NCBI GenBank assembly: GCA_963785155.1
Contig: CAWAUB010000007.1
Coordinates: 248,001-312,000, forward strand
Reading direction: 5' to 3'
Length of the DNA: 64,000 nucleotides
From: DASUSH01 sp963785155
Lineage (GTDB): Bacteria; Actinomycetota; Thermoleophilia; Solirubrobacterales; 70-9
Part shown: in pieces, positions 1 through 8,026 of the stretch
How positions within the stretch are numbered: the first letter of the stretch is position 1
Layout of the letters: each line of letters begins with the position of its first letter
Notes under the pieces: model-generated
Told to the model about the DNA's origin: nothing
What the model saw: the letters and a program-made list of their open reading frames with translations, nothing else
Database searches by the model: none
Translations under genes and position numbers: made by a program

Positions 1-2
1 TG

Positions 3-77
3 AAGCCCTACGCCGATTTGCGCGACTTCGAGTACGCCCAGGTCCTGACGAGCCCCGAGGGGGGTGGCGGCAAGTGA
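3..77 (+). CDS. mreC: Rod-shape protein MreC, C-terminal end (5' part outside window)
   Basis: Only the last 24 residues are in the window, ending in a Gly-rich tail (EGGGGK). The identification rests mainly on position: the stop codon overlaps the mreD start by 4 nt (GTGA), and mrdA and rodA follow, which is the classical mre operon order. The visible stretch (KPYADLRDFEYAQVL) resembles the usual MreC end, where a position-plus-VLVL-like strand closes the beta domain. MreC is a periplasm-side scaffold linking MreB/MreD to the elongation peptidoglycan synthase. Confidence 0.7.
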   Translation, partial: KPYADLRDFEYAQVLTSPEGGGGK

Positions 78-625
78 TCGTCACCTGGCAGGTCACCCTG
101 CGGATCGCCCTCCTGCTCCTGGTGGGCGTGGTGGTCCAGCTCGCCTTCTTCTCCCAGCTCCACGTGCTCGGCTCGACGCCGGACATCCTGCCGGTGCTCG
201 CGGTCGCGCTGGGCCTGCTCGGAGGCGGCGTCCTCGGCGCCGTCTGCGGCTTCGCGCTCGGCCTGCTCACCGATTCCCTGCTCCTGCAGACGCTCGGCGT
301 TTCGTCGATCGTCCTGCTCGCGGTCGGCTACCTCGCCGGGCGCTGGCGCGAGAGCTTCGACATCACGAGCTCGCTGGTGCCGCCGCTCCTGACGGGCGCG
401 TTGACCCTGCTCGGCGCTGCGATGTTCGCGGCGATCCAGCTCATGCTCGGGGTCGAGGCGCCGGTCAGCCTGCTCGTCGTCCGGGAGATCCTCGTCAAGG
501 CGCTGCTGGCCGGGCTGCTCGCGATCCCGATCTATCCCCTCGTCCGGCTGATCCTGCGGCCGGCGCTGGTCGAGGGCACCGGCCGCCGCCGCAGGGCATC
601 TCTCTCTCCGATCCGAGCCGCGTAG
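74..625 (+). CDS. mreD: Rod-shape-determining membrane protein MreD
   Basis: A 183-residue, very hydrophobic protein with five or six predicted membrane segments and a short basic C-terminus (GRRRRA). MreD is the integral membrane part of the elongasome. The GTG start overlaps the mreC stop by 4 nt, indicating translational coupling. It lies directly upstream of mrdA and rodA. Length and hydropathy fit the family (about 160-180 residues). Family-level sequence motifs are weak, so context carries much of the call. Confidence 0.85.
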   Translation: MIVTWQVTLRIALLLLVGVVVQLAFFSQLHVLGSTPDILPVLAVALGLLGGGVLGAVCGFALGLLTDSLLLQTLGVSSIVLLAVGYLAGRWRESFDITSSLVPPLLTGALTLLGAAMFAAIQLMLGVEAPVSLLVVREILVKALLAGLLAIPIYPLVRLILRPALVEGTGRRRRASLSPIRAA

Positions 626-646
626 GAAGATCTGGACACCGAGACC

Positions 647-2533
647 ATGTACCTGAGAGACGACGACAGACAGCCCCCGATGACATCGCAGTTCGCTCTG
701 CGTGTGGCGATCCTCGGCGGCGCCGCGCTGATCATGTTCTTCATCATCTTCTTCCGCCTCTGGTATCTCGAGGTGCTGTCCGGCGACAAGTACCTCGAGC
801 AGGCCCAGAACAACCGGGTGCGGGAGGTGAAGGTCCAGGCTCCGCGTGGCCAGATCGTCGACCGCAACGGCGAGGTCCTCGTCGACAACCGGACGTCGCT
901 CGCGCTGCAGGTGAAGGGCGACGAGCTGCCCGGGAACAAGGAACAGCGCGACCAGGTGATCAAGCGCCTCGCCGAGGTCGCCGGGATGCCCGCGGAGCGG
1001 ATCGACAAGGAGATCCGCCGCCAGACCAAGGAGCTGCCCGCCACTCCCGTAACGCTGAAGCGCGACGTCCCCTACGAGCTCGTCCTCTACCTGCAGGAGC
1101 ACGGCCAGGACTTCCCCGGTGTTTCCGTCGAGCGCGTCTACGTGCGCAGCTATCCCGACGGCAACCTCGCCGCCCACATCTTCGGCTACGTCCGCGAGGT
1201 CAGCCCCGAGCAGCTCGAGACGCCGCAGTACAAGCGGCTCGATCCGGGCGACCAGGTCGGCCAGACTGGCGTCGAGCTCGCGTACGACTCCCAGCTTCGC
1301 GGCGAGTCCGGCGCGACCCAGGTCCAGGTCGACGCCCTCGGCAGGCCGAAGGGCGAGCCGCTCTCGGACGAGGCTCCGAAGGCCGGCAACAACCTTCGCC
1401 TGACGCTCGACTCCCGGATCCAGGCGTCCGGCGAGGCCGCGATCGGCCAGTTCGGGCTGCCCGGGGCGTTCGTCGCGATGGACGTCGACTCTGGCGAGGT
1501 CCTCGGGCTCGGTTCGGCGCCCACCTTCGACCCCTCCGTCTACACGAAGCCCACGATCTCGCAGAAGACCGTCAACTTCCTGAACTCGACCGAGACCGGT
1601 GCGCCACAGGCGAACCGGGCGATCCAGGGCCTCTACCCGACGGGCTCGACCTACAAGCTGATCACCGCGGCGGCGGCGCTCGAGGAGGGCCTGATTACCC
1701 CGGGCGAGATCGTCGACGACCCGGGGCAGTACACGGTCGGTGGCGTCACCTTCCGCAACGCCGGCGACGCGGTGAACGGGGCGATCGACATGCGCACCGC
1801 CCTGCAGGTCTCCTCCGACGTCTACTTCTACAAGCTCGGCCACGAGGCGAACACCGAGCAGCAGCCGATGCCGATTCAGGAGTGGGCCGGCCGGCTCGGG
1901 CTCGGGAGCCCGACCGGGATCGACCTGCCCTCGGAGCTCGGTGGCCTGATCCCGACGCCGGCCTGGCGCAACGAGCTCTTCGAGAAGGGCGACACGGACC
2001 GCGAGTGGACCGCCGGCGACAACATCAACCTCTCCGTCGGCCAGGGTGACCTGCAGGCGACCCCGCTGCAGATGGCGGTGGCCTACTCGACGCTCGCCAA
2101 CGGCGGCACCGTTCCGCGCCCGCACCTCGCGCAGCGGGTCGAGGACCAGAACGGCCGCGTGATCCAGGAGATCACCCCGGCGGCCCGGCGTGAGCTGGAC
2201 ATCTCACCGGGGACACGAGACGCGATCCTCGGCGGCCTGCAGGCGGCGGCGATGGAGCCGGGGGGCACGTCCTACGGAGTGTTCGGCGGTTTCCCCGTCG
2301 ACATCGCCGGCAAGACCGGTACCGCCGAGCGGTTCGGCTACGAGGACCAGTCCTGGTACGTCGCCCTCGCGCCCGCCGACGATCCCGAGGTCGTCGTCGT
2401 GGCGACGCTCGAGGAGGGTGGTTTCGGCGCGGACGCCGCGGCGCCCGCCGTGCGGCAGATCCTGGAGACCTACTTCGACGTCCGGCCCGGACAGGTCAAG
2501 TCGGTCGAGGGTGGGACGGAGGTATACGAATGA
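647..2533 (+). CDS. mrdA: Penicillin-binding protein 2 (elongation transpeptidase)
   Basis: A class B penicillin-binding protein that cross-links peptidoglycan during lateral wall growth, partnered with RodA. The 628-residue protein has an N-terminal membrane anchor (about residues 18-40), a PBP dimer/pedestal region (about 60-230) and a transpeptidase domain. Active-site motifs are visible: SxxK as S334-T-Y-K337, SxN-like S389-S-D391 and KTGT at 556-559. The SSD instead of SSN in the second motif occurs in many class B PBPs. A second in-frame ATG lies at residue 12 and could be the true start. The stop overlaps the rodA start (ATGA). Confidence 0.95.
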   Translation: MYLRDDDRQPPMTSQFALRVAILGGAALIMFFIIFFRLWYLEVLSGDKYLEQAQNNRVREVKVQAPRGQIVDRNGEVLVDNRTSLALQVKGDELPGNKEQRDQVIKRLAEVAGMPAERIDKEIRRQTKELPATPVTLKRDVPYELVLYLQEHGQDFPGVSVERVYVRSYPDGNLAAHIFGYVREVSPEQLETPQYKRLDPGDQVGQTGVELAYDSQLRGESGATQVQVDALGRPKGEPLSDEAPKAGNNLRLTLDSRIQASGEAAIGQFGLPGAFVAMDVDSGEVLGLGSAPTFDPSVYTKPTISQKTVNFLNSTETGAPQANRAIQGLYPTGSTYKLITAAAALEEGLITPGEIVDDPGQYTVGGVTFRNAGDAVNGAIDMRTALQVSSDVYFYKLGHEANTEQQPMPIQEWAGRLGLGSPTGIDLPSELGGLIPTPAWRNELFEKGDTDREWTAGDNINLSVGQGDLQATPLQMAVAYSTLANGGTVPRPHLAQRVEDQNGRVIQEITPAARRELDISPGTRDAILGGLQAAAMEPGGTSYGVFGGFPVDIAGKTGTAERFGYEDQSWYVALAPADDPEVVVVATLEEGGFGADAAAPAVRQILETYFDVRPGQVKSVEGGTEVYE

Positions 2534-3759
2534 GCCCCACCCTCGCCCAGCCGCGGCCCGGTCCGCGCAGCTTCGACGAGCCTCGCTCCGAGCCGGAGGC
2601 ACGGCCGCGCATCGGCCACCTCGACCCGCTCCTCCTCATCGCCGCGATCGGGCTGATCTCGTTCAGCGTCCTGACGCTCGCGATGACCACGCAGGGCGAC
2701 GTGCCCGGCGACCCCTATTACTACGCCATCCGCCAGGCGATCTACGGGGTCATCGGGATCGCTCTGATGCTCGCCCTCGCCCGGGTCGACTACTCGCGCT
2801 TCCGCGAACTCCGCGTCGGCGTCTACACCTTCATCATCGTCTCGATCGCCGCCGTGTTCGTGCTGGGCAACGCCACGCGCGGGTCGAACCGGTGGATCGA
2901 GCTCCCGTTCTTCACGTTCCAGCCGTCGGAGCTGGCCAAGTTGCTGCTGATGCTCGCGCTCGCGGGCTTCGTCATCGACAGGGTCCGGCGAACGTCCGAG
3001 GGGCAGCGGACCGCGCGTCTGCTCCTCCTCGGGCTGATCCCGGCGGCAATGGTGCTTCTCCAGCCAGACCTCGGCACCGCGCTGGTGCTGGGCGTGATCA
3101 CGCTCGCGGTCCTCTTCGTCGCAGGCATCAGGTGGACGCATTTCGCGTTGCTCGGTGCCGTCGCGGCGGGGGCGATCGCTGCGGTTCTCGTCATCGCGCC
3201 GGCGCTGGGGATGCCCGTATTGCACGATTACCAGCAGGAGCGCCTAACCTCGTTTCTCAATCCGAGCGACGATCCGGGCGACTCCAGCTACCAGTCCAAC
3301 CAGGCCTTGATCGCCGTTGGCGCCGGAGGAAAGACCGGCCGAGGCGAGGAGGCAACCCAGACGCGGAACGACTTCCTGCCCGAACACCACACGGACTTCA
3401 TGTTCGCTGCGGTGGGGGAGAGGTTCGGGTTTGTCGGCGCCGCGTTCCTACTATCCCTATACGCCCTGCTCATTTGGCGGGCGCTGCGCATCATGACTAT
3501 TTCGAAAAACTTGTACGGGAGCATGATCGCCGGAGCTATTGCGGCGATGCTGATGTTCCAGGTGTTCGTCAACGTGGGTATGAACCTGGCGATCATGCCG
3601 GTCACGGGTATCACCCTTCCGTTGATGAGCTTCGGCGGATCCTCCGCACTCGTCACCTTCATGGCGATCGGGATCCTCCAATCGATTTACGTGCAGGCGC
3701 AGCTCACCTCCAAGAGCGGGGCCGGTCGGCTCAGAAGGGCCGGTCCCAACGCTCTTTGA
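2530..3759 (+). CDS. rodA: RodA, SEDS-family peptidoglycan glycosyltransferase
   Basis: A 409-residue polytopic membrane protein of the FtsW/RodA/SpoVE family, which polymerises lipid II into glycan strands for elongation. After a hydrophilic N-terminus of about 35 residues come about ten membrane segments. Family signatures include the FQPSEL(A)K segment near residues 133-140 and a long extracytoplasmic loop carrying HTDFMFA-type residues. Near the C-terminus is the conserved GMNL-PVTGI-LPLMSFGGSS region. The start codon lies in the ATGA overlap with mrdA. I favour RodA over FtsW because of the adjoining mrdA and mreD. Confidence 0.95.
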   Translation: MSPTLAQPRPGPRSFDEPRSEPEARPRIGHLDPLLLIAAIGLISFSVLTLAMTTQGDVPGDPYYYAIRQAIYGVIGIALMLALARVDYSRFRELRVGVYTFIIVSIAAVFVLGNATRGSNRWIELPFFTFQPSELAKLLLMLALAGFVIDRVRRTSEGQRTARLLLLGLIPAAMVLLQPDLGTALVLGVITLAVLFVAGIRWTHFALLGAVAAGAIAAVLVIAPALGMPVLHDYQQERLTSFLNPSDDPGDSSYQSNQALIAVGAGGKTGRGEEATQTRNDFLPEHHTDFMFAAVGERFGFVGAAFLLSLYALLIWRALRIMTISKNLYGSMIAGAIAAMLMFQVFVNVGMNLAIMPVTGITLPLMSFGGSSALVTFMAIGILQSIYVQAQLTSKSGAGRLRRAGPNAL

Positions 3760-3770
3760 GGTGAGTTTGA

Positions 3771-5672
3771 TTGCGTAAACAGATATTGGTGTCGGTCGAC
3801 CGCGGCGAAACGCGGGTGGCCGTACGTGAGGCGAAGGGCGCCGCGAAGCGCGGCGGCCAGAGCAAGCAGAAGAACGGCGGCTTCAAGGTCGGCGAGCTCT
3901 ACGTGGAGCGGCGCGGCCAGCGATCCATCGTCGGCAACATCTACAAGGGTGTGATCGACAACGTCCTGCCCGGGATGGAGGCGGCCTTCGTGGACATCGG
4001 GCTGGAGCGAAACGGCTTCCTGCACGTCGACGAGATCGTCACCGCCGACGGCAAGGCGGCGCCGAAGCGCGGCCGCGGCCGCGGGCGGCGGATCGACGAG
4101 CTGATCAAGCCGAAGCAGGAGATCATCGTCCAGGTCGTCAAGGACCCCCTGAAGACGAAGGGCGCGCGCCTGTCGATGCAGCTGTCGATCGCCGGCCGCT
4201 ACCTCGTTTACATGCCGCAGGGCGAGGGCGTCGGTGTCAGCCGCCGCGTGCCCGATTCCGAGCGGGACAAGCTGCGCCGGCTGCTCGCCAAGGTGAGCAA
4301 GGCGCGCAAGAAGGAGGTCCCGGGCGGGCTGATCGTCCGCACCGCGGCGCAGGGCGCCGAGGCCGAGGACTTCGAGCGGGAGATCGACTACCTGCTGAAG
4401 CTGCACGAGGTGCTCGATCGTCGCTCGGGCCAGGTTGAGGCACCAGCGCTCATCTTCCAGGAGGCGGACCTCTCGGTCCGGGTCCTGCGCGACGTCCTGC
4501 GCTCGGAATTCGAGGGTGCTGTGATCGACGACGAGAAGCAGCACCAGCGGGTTTCGAGCTTCTTCGAGCGCACGGCTCCGGAGCTGACCGAGTCGGTCGA
4601 GCTCTACACGGATCGCAAGCCGATCTTCGAGGCCTTTGACGTCGATCGCACCTTCGACGAGGTGCTCTCGCGCCGCGTCGATCTGCCCTCGGGCGGCTAC
4701 CTGATCATCGACTACGCCGAGGCGCTGACGGTGATCGACATCAACACGGGCTCGTTCACGGGCCGCGGCAAGGGTGGCCGGCTCGAGGACACCATCACCA
4801 GGGTGAACGTCGAGGCGGCCGACGAGGTGGTCCGGCAGCTTCGCCTGCGCGACATCGGCGGCATCATCGTCATCGACTTCATCGACATGGCGCGGGCCCG
4901 CAACCGCGACCAGGTGCTGAAGACGCTGCGCAAGGCGCTCGACCTCGACAAAACGAAGAGCTATGTGATGGAGGTCTCGCCCCTCGGCCTCGTCGAGATG
5001 ACCAGGCAGAACGTCACCGACGGCGTGCGCGAGATCCTCACCCACCGCTGCCCGACCTGCGACGGGGAGGGCGTGGTGCTGAGCGCCGAGACTGTCGCCT
5101 TCGACGTCCTGCGCGGGCTCAACGACGTGCTCGAGGAGCGTCCCGATCCGGACGCCTACCTGATCCGTGTCAACCCGAAGGTCGCCGCGGAGCTATTGCG
5201 CGACGACTCCGGGTTGCACGAGTTCGAGGAGTCGACCGGGAAGCATTTCCACTTCGAGGGCGGTGACGCGCTGCCGATCGACACCTTCGAGGTGATCGAG
5301 GCGGGGACACGCGAGGAGGTTGCCGAGCGGGCGCTGCCGTTCCAGGTCGGCGACGAGGTGCTCGTCTCGATCGAGGAACCGCACATGTACAACGCCAACG
5401 ACGCCGTCGCGCGGGTCGACTCCTACATCGTCTCGATCAGCGGCGCGGGCCGCCACGTGGGCGAGCGCAGGATGGTCCGGATCGAGTCGGTCGACCGCGC
5501 CGCCGCGACCGCTCTGATGCTCGACGAGAACGGCGAGCCGGTCGAGGTTACGGAGCAGAATGGCGACGGGGACGCCCTAGACTCTCGTCCTCGCCGAAGG
5601 CGGCGCGGCCGACGCGGTGGCCGTGGTCGTCAGTCGTCGGTTGCCACAGACGAAGCGAAGACGAATGAGTGA
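3771..5672 (+). CDS. rng: Ribonuclease E/G family endoribonuclease
   Basis: An RNase E/G catalytic protein involved in rRNA/mRNA processing. In this 633-residue protein an S1 domain spans about residues 37-140, interrupted by a basic insert (about 97-108, GRGRGRR). The DNase I-like catalytic domain carries metal-binding D323 (VIDINTG) and D369 (VIDFIDM). The zinc-link CPTC is at 427-430. The C-terminus is Arg/Gly-rich, a likely RNA-binding tail. The start is TTG, 11 nt after rodA. The end overlaps rplU by 8 nt. An RNase G-type gene directly before rplU-rpmA is a common actinobacterial arrangement. Confidence 0.93.
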   Translation: MRKQILVSVDRGETRVAVREAKGAAKRGGQSKQKNGGFKVGELYVERRGQRSIVGNIYKGVIDNVLPGMEAAFVDIGLERNGFLHVDEIVTADGKAAPKRGRGRGRRIDELIKPKQEIIVQVVKDPLKTKGARLSMQLSIAGRYLVYMPQGEGVGVSRRVPDSERDKLRRLLAKVSKARKKEVPGGLIVRTAAQGAEAEDFEREIDYLLKLHEVLDRRSGQVEAPALIFQEADLSVRVLRDVLRSEFEGAVIDDEKQHQRVSSFFERTAPELTESVELYTDRKPIFEAFDVDRTFDEVLSRRVDLPSGGYLIIDYAEALTVIDINTGSFTGRGKGGRLEDTITRVNVEAADEVVRQLRLRDIGGIIVIDFIDMARARNRDQVLKTLRKALDLDKTKSYVMEVSPLGLVEMTRQNVTDGVREILTHRCPTCDGEGVVLSAETVAFDVLRGLNDVLEERPDPDAYLIRVNPKVAAELLRDDSGLHEFEESTGKHFHFEGGDALPIDTFEVIEAGTREEVAERALPFQVGDEVLVSIEEPHMYNANDAVARVDSYIVSISGAGRHVGERRMVRIESVDRAAATALMLDENGEPVEVTEQNGDGDALDSRPRRRRRGRRGGRGRQSSVATDEAKTNE

Positions 5673-6156
5673 GTACGCGATAGTCGAGAGCGGTGGGCAG
5701 CAGTTCCGTGTCGAAAAGGGCACGGAGCTCGTCGTCGATCGCATTTCCGAGGACGAGGGCGCGAAGGTGCAGCTGCGCCCGGTCGCCTTCATGGGTGACA
5801 AGGACCTCGTCGCCGGCGGCGCGGACCTCGAGAAGGTCAAGGTCGAGGCGACGGTCGCAGAGCACATGCGCGGCGCCAAGATCAGGGTCTTCAAGTACAA
5901 GGCGAAGAAGGGCTATCGCAAGCGCGCCGGGCACCGCCAGGACCAGACGCGGCTCGAGGTGACCGAGGTCAAGATGCTGACCCGCAAGCCGGCGGCGAAG
6001 AAGGAGCCGGCCGCGAAGGCGGAGACGGCGGAGAAGCCCGCGCCGAAGAAGGCGCCCGCCAAGAAGCCCGCCGCGAAGAAGCCGGCTGCCAAGAAGCCCG
6101 CAGCGAAGAAGCCCGCCGCGAAGAAGCCCGCAGCGAAGAAGGAGGCCGACGAGTAA
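5665..6156 (+). CDS. rplU: 50S ribosomal protein L21 with Lys/Ala-rich C-terminal tail
   Basis: Residues 1-105 are canonical bacterial L21 (MSEYAIVESGGQQFRV start; FKYKAKKGYRKRAGHRQ rRNA-binding loop). The protein then runs to 163 residues instead of the usual 100-110. The extra part is a low-complexity tail built of PAAKK-like pentads, resembling histone H1/HU-type C-termini. The ATG at 5665 is chosen because it gives the normal L21 N-terminus; a longer reading from 5617 would lie inside rng. The gene overlaps the rng stop by 8 nt, and its stop shares one base with the rpmA start. Confidence 0.95.
   Translation: MSEYAIVESGGQQFRVEKGTELVVDRISEDEGAKVQLRPVAFMGDKDLVAGGADLEKVKVEATVAEHMRGAKIRVFKYKAKKGYRKRAGHRQDQTRLEVTEVKMLTRKPAAKKEPAAKAETAEKPAPKKAPAKKPAAKKPAAKKPAAKKPAAKKPAAKKEADE
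6058..6147 (+). repeat. 15-bp period tandem repeat coding PAAKK units
   Basis: About six imperfect copies of a 15-base unit of the form AAGCCCGCMGCGAAG lie at the 3' end of rplU. Each encodes one PAAKK pentad. The period is a multiple of three, so copy-number change would keep the frame. Confidence 0.85.
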
Positions 6157-6407
6157 TGGCGCACAAGAAGGGGCTCGGCTCGAGCCGCAACGGACGCGAC
6201 TCGAACCCGAAGATGTTGGGCGTGAAGATCTTCGCCGGCCAGAAGGTCGGCGGCGGCGAGATCCTCGTGCGCCAGCGCGGCACCCGCTTCCGCGCCGGCG
6301 ACGGCGCCGGGATCGGCCGCGACCACACGATCTTCGCCACCCGCCCGGGAACCGTCGCCTTCAAGCCCTCGCGCAAGGGCCGCATCGTCTCGGTTGACGA
6401 GGGCTGA
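6156..6407 (+). CDS. rpmA: 50S ribosomal protein L27
   Basis: An 83-residue L27 with the typical start MAHKKGLGSSRNGRDSN and the conserved core LGVKIFAGQ..GGGEILVRQRGTRF..G..GIGRDHTIFA. It is a peptidyl-transferase-centre protein of the large subunit. The normal MAHKK start shows that no N-terminal cleavage extension of the Firmicutes type is present. ATG 6156 overlaps the rplU stop by one base (TAATG). It forms the standard rplU-rpmA pair. Confidence 0.98.
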   Translation: MAHKKGLGSSRNGRDSNPKMLGVKIFAGQKVGGGEILVRQRGTRFRAGDGAGIGRDHTIFATRPGTVAFKPSRKGRIVSVDEG

Positions 6408-7035
6408 CCCCGACGCCGAGGCAGACCTCGTCGCGGCGCTTCGCGCCGGGGACGAGGAGGCGTTTCGCGGGCTGGTCGAAGAGCTGAGCCCGTCGCTGCT
6501 GCGGGTCGCGTTGCTCCACGTCCCGAGCCGCGCCGTCGCCGAGGAGGTCGTCCAGGACACCTGGATCGCGGTGATCGAAGGGATCGACCGTTTCGAGGGC
6601 CGATCGGCCCTGCGGACGTGGATCTTTCAGATCCTGCTCAACAAGGCGCGCACGCGCGGCAAGCGCGAGAAGCGCACGCTGCCGTTCTCCCTTTTCCGGC
6701 GCCGGGACGAGGAGGGACGCGACGAGCCGGCCGTCGATCCGTCGCGGTTTCAGGGAGCGGGTGGCGAAGCCCCGGGGGCCTGGGCTCGGCCACCCGTCGA
6801 GTGGAGTTCCCCGGACGAGAAGCTCGCTTCCGACGCTACGCGCCAGGTGATGCTGGAGGCGATCGCGGCATTGCCACCGCGCCAGCGGGAGGTGCTGACC
6901 CTGCGCGACATTCAGGGCTTCTCGGCTGAGGAGGCGCGTAACGCGCTCGACGTCGAGGAGACCAATCAGCGAGTGCTCTTGCATCGTGCCCGCTCGAAGG
7001 TGCGGCAAGCGCTCGAGGAGCATTTCGATGGCTGA
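6394..7035 (+). CDS. ECF-type RNA polymerase sigma factor
   Basis: A 213-residue sigma-70 family protein with two domains. Region 2 (about residues 10-90) includes EEVVQDTWIAVIEGIDRFEGRSALRTWIFQI. A charged linker of about 60 residues follows, then region 4 (about 150-205), an HTH with LPPRQREVLTLRDIQGFSAEEA and an RARSKVRQAL ending. There is no region 1 or 3, so this is an extracytoplasmic-function sigma factor. The TTG start overlaps rpmA by 14 nt. It overlaps the downstream zinc-finger gene by 8 nt, as expected for a sigma/anti-sigma pair. The regulon cannot be read from the sequence. Confidence 0.9.
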   Translation: MTRADPDAEADLVAALRAGDEEAFRGLVEELSPSLLRVALLHVPSRAVAEEVVQDTWIAVIEGIDRFEGRSALRTWIFQILLNKARTRGKREKRTLPFSLFRRRDEEGRDEPAVDPSRFQGAGGEAPGAWARPPVEWSSPDEKLASDATRQVMLEAIAALPPRQREVLTLRDIQGFSAEEARNALDVEETNQRVLLHRARSKVRQALEEHFDG

Positions 7036-7285
7036 GCAGACACTGGAAATCAGGTGCGTCCAGGTGGTGGAGATCGTCACCGACTACCTCGAACGCACCC
7101 TGAGCGAGGAGGAGGTAGCCGCCCTCGAGGCTCACCTCGAGCTCTGCGAAGGCTGCGATGCCTACGTCGAACAGATGCGCCAGACGATCGCCGGCCTGGG
7201 CGCCCTGCCGGAGCCATCCGGCGGGCCCGCGGATCTCGACGCGCTGCTGAGCGCCTTTCGCGAGCATCACGGCTCGGAACGATGA
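7028..7285 (+). CDS. Zinc-finger (zf-HC2) anti-sigma factor
   Basis: An 85-residue cytosolic protein with the anti-sigma zinc-finger layout: an early Cys, a DYLERTLSEEE helix, then HLELCEGC (H-x3-C-x2-C). No membrane segment follows, so this is a soluble anti-sigma such as those that respond to redox or zinc. The ATG at 7028 starts inside the upstream sigma factor gene and is preferred to an upstream start at 6986 because it gives the normal domain start. The role as partner of the sigma factor is inferred from overlap and family. Confidence 0.85.
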   Translation: MAEQTLEIRCVQVVEIVTDYLERTLSEEEVAALEAHLELCEGCDAYVEQMRQTIAGLGALPEPSGGPADLDALLSAFREHHGSER

Positions 7286-7989
7286 ACCGCCTTTCGCCAC
7301 TGCCGAATACGTTCGCCGCGACCCGCGCTGGGCTGCACCGGGTCGCCGAGGAGCTCGTCAAGCCGGCCCGCAAGCCGCAGAACGAGATCGCGCTCACGCA
7401 GACGCCCGGAGGGTTCGGCACGCCCCCGTTTGAGTACGAGGGCGCGCAAATCCAGGTTCGCGTGGACGGCACGGAGCTCGTCCTCGAGCGGGACGGCGCC
7501 GAACGCCGCGCCGAGCTCGAGTCTCTCGCCGCCGGTGGCGAGCTGCTCGGCCCGGAGCTGCTTCCCGACGGCGTCCCGGAAGACACGAGCCCGCTCGGCC
7601 TCGATCTCGAGGCGGCCGCCGTGCTGGCCGAGTTCTACGCGTTCGCAGCCGACGTCCTCGACGGGTTCCGCGGCAGCCTCTCCGGCGATTCCGAGCCTTC
7701 CGAGGCGATCCTCTGGCCGGAGCATTTCGACATCGCGCTCGAGGCCGGCTCGGAGTCGGAGGGGCAGCGCGCCAACTACGGCGCCTCGCCTGGCGACGAC
7801 GAGCACGCCGAGCCGTATCTCTACGTCGGCCCCTGGACGGCGAAGCCGGCAGGCGAGCTGTGGAACGCCACGGGCTTCCCCGGCGCCGAGCTCAGCTACG
7901 CCGAGCTCACTGCCTCGAGCGAACCCTCGGCGGACGCGCTCACCTTCCTCGAGACGCGCTTTGAATCCTTAAGGGGTCAGACCCCTTAG
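7282..7989 (+). CDS. Conserved hypothetical protein
   Basis: A 235-residue acidic soluble protein without signal peptide or membrane segment; I do not recognise a named family. Visible features are an N-terminal helix rich in basic residues, a PGGFGTPPFEY segment, an FEY-type beta region and a C-terminal stretch with WPEHFDIALE, RANYGASPGDD and YLYVGPW that looks like a conserved ligand or metal site. The ATG overlaps the anti-sigma stop (ATGA), so it is cotranscribed. The last four residues and stop are supplied by the palindrome at 7971-7987, which suggests the original C-terminus was replaced. Confidence 0.7.
   Translation: MNRLSPLPNTFAATRAGLHRVAEELVKPARKPQNEIALTQTPGGFGTPPFEYEGAQIQVRVDGTELVLERDGAERRAELESLAAGGELLGPELLPDGVPEDTSPLGLDLEAAAVLAEFYAFAADVLDGFRGSLSGDSEPSEAILWPEHFDIALEAGSESEGQRANYGASPGDDEHAEPYLYVGPWTAKPAGELWNATGFPGAELSYAELTASSEPSADALTFLETRFESLRGQTP
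7971..7987. repeat. Quasi-palindrome AAGGGGTC-A-GACCCCTT
   Basis: An 8-bp perfect inverted repeat around one central base, forming the 3' end and stop region of the hypothetical gene. The core GGGGTCNGACCCC recurs at 9034-9046 and 49023-49035. It may act as a terminator-like hairpin but lacks a T-tract. Confidence 0.85.
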
Positions 7990-8026
7990 TCGTTTACTCA
8001 TACGTAACCCCCCTTAAGTTGGGGGC

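Noticed and set aside
8..2125. 705-codon minus-strand open frame across mreD/mrdA
   Set aside because: Arg/Asp/Glu/Leu-rich shadow translation typical of the antisense of high-GC genes; no domain, no ribosome binding site, and the plus strand carries mreD and mrdA with full motifs.
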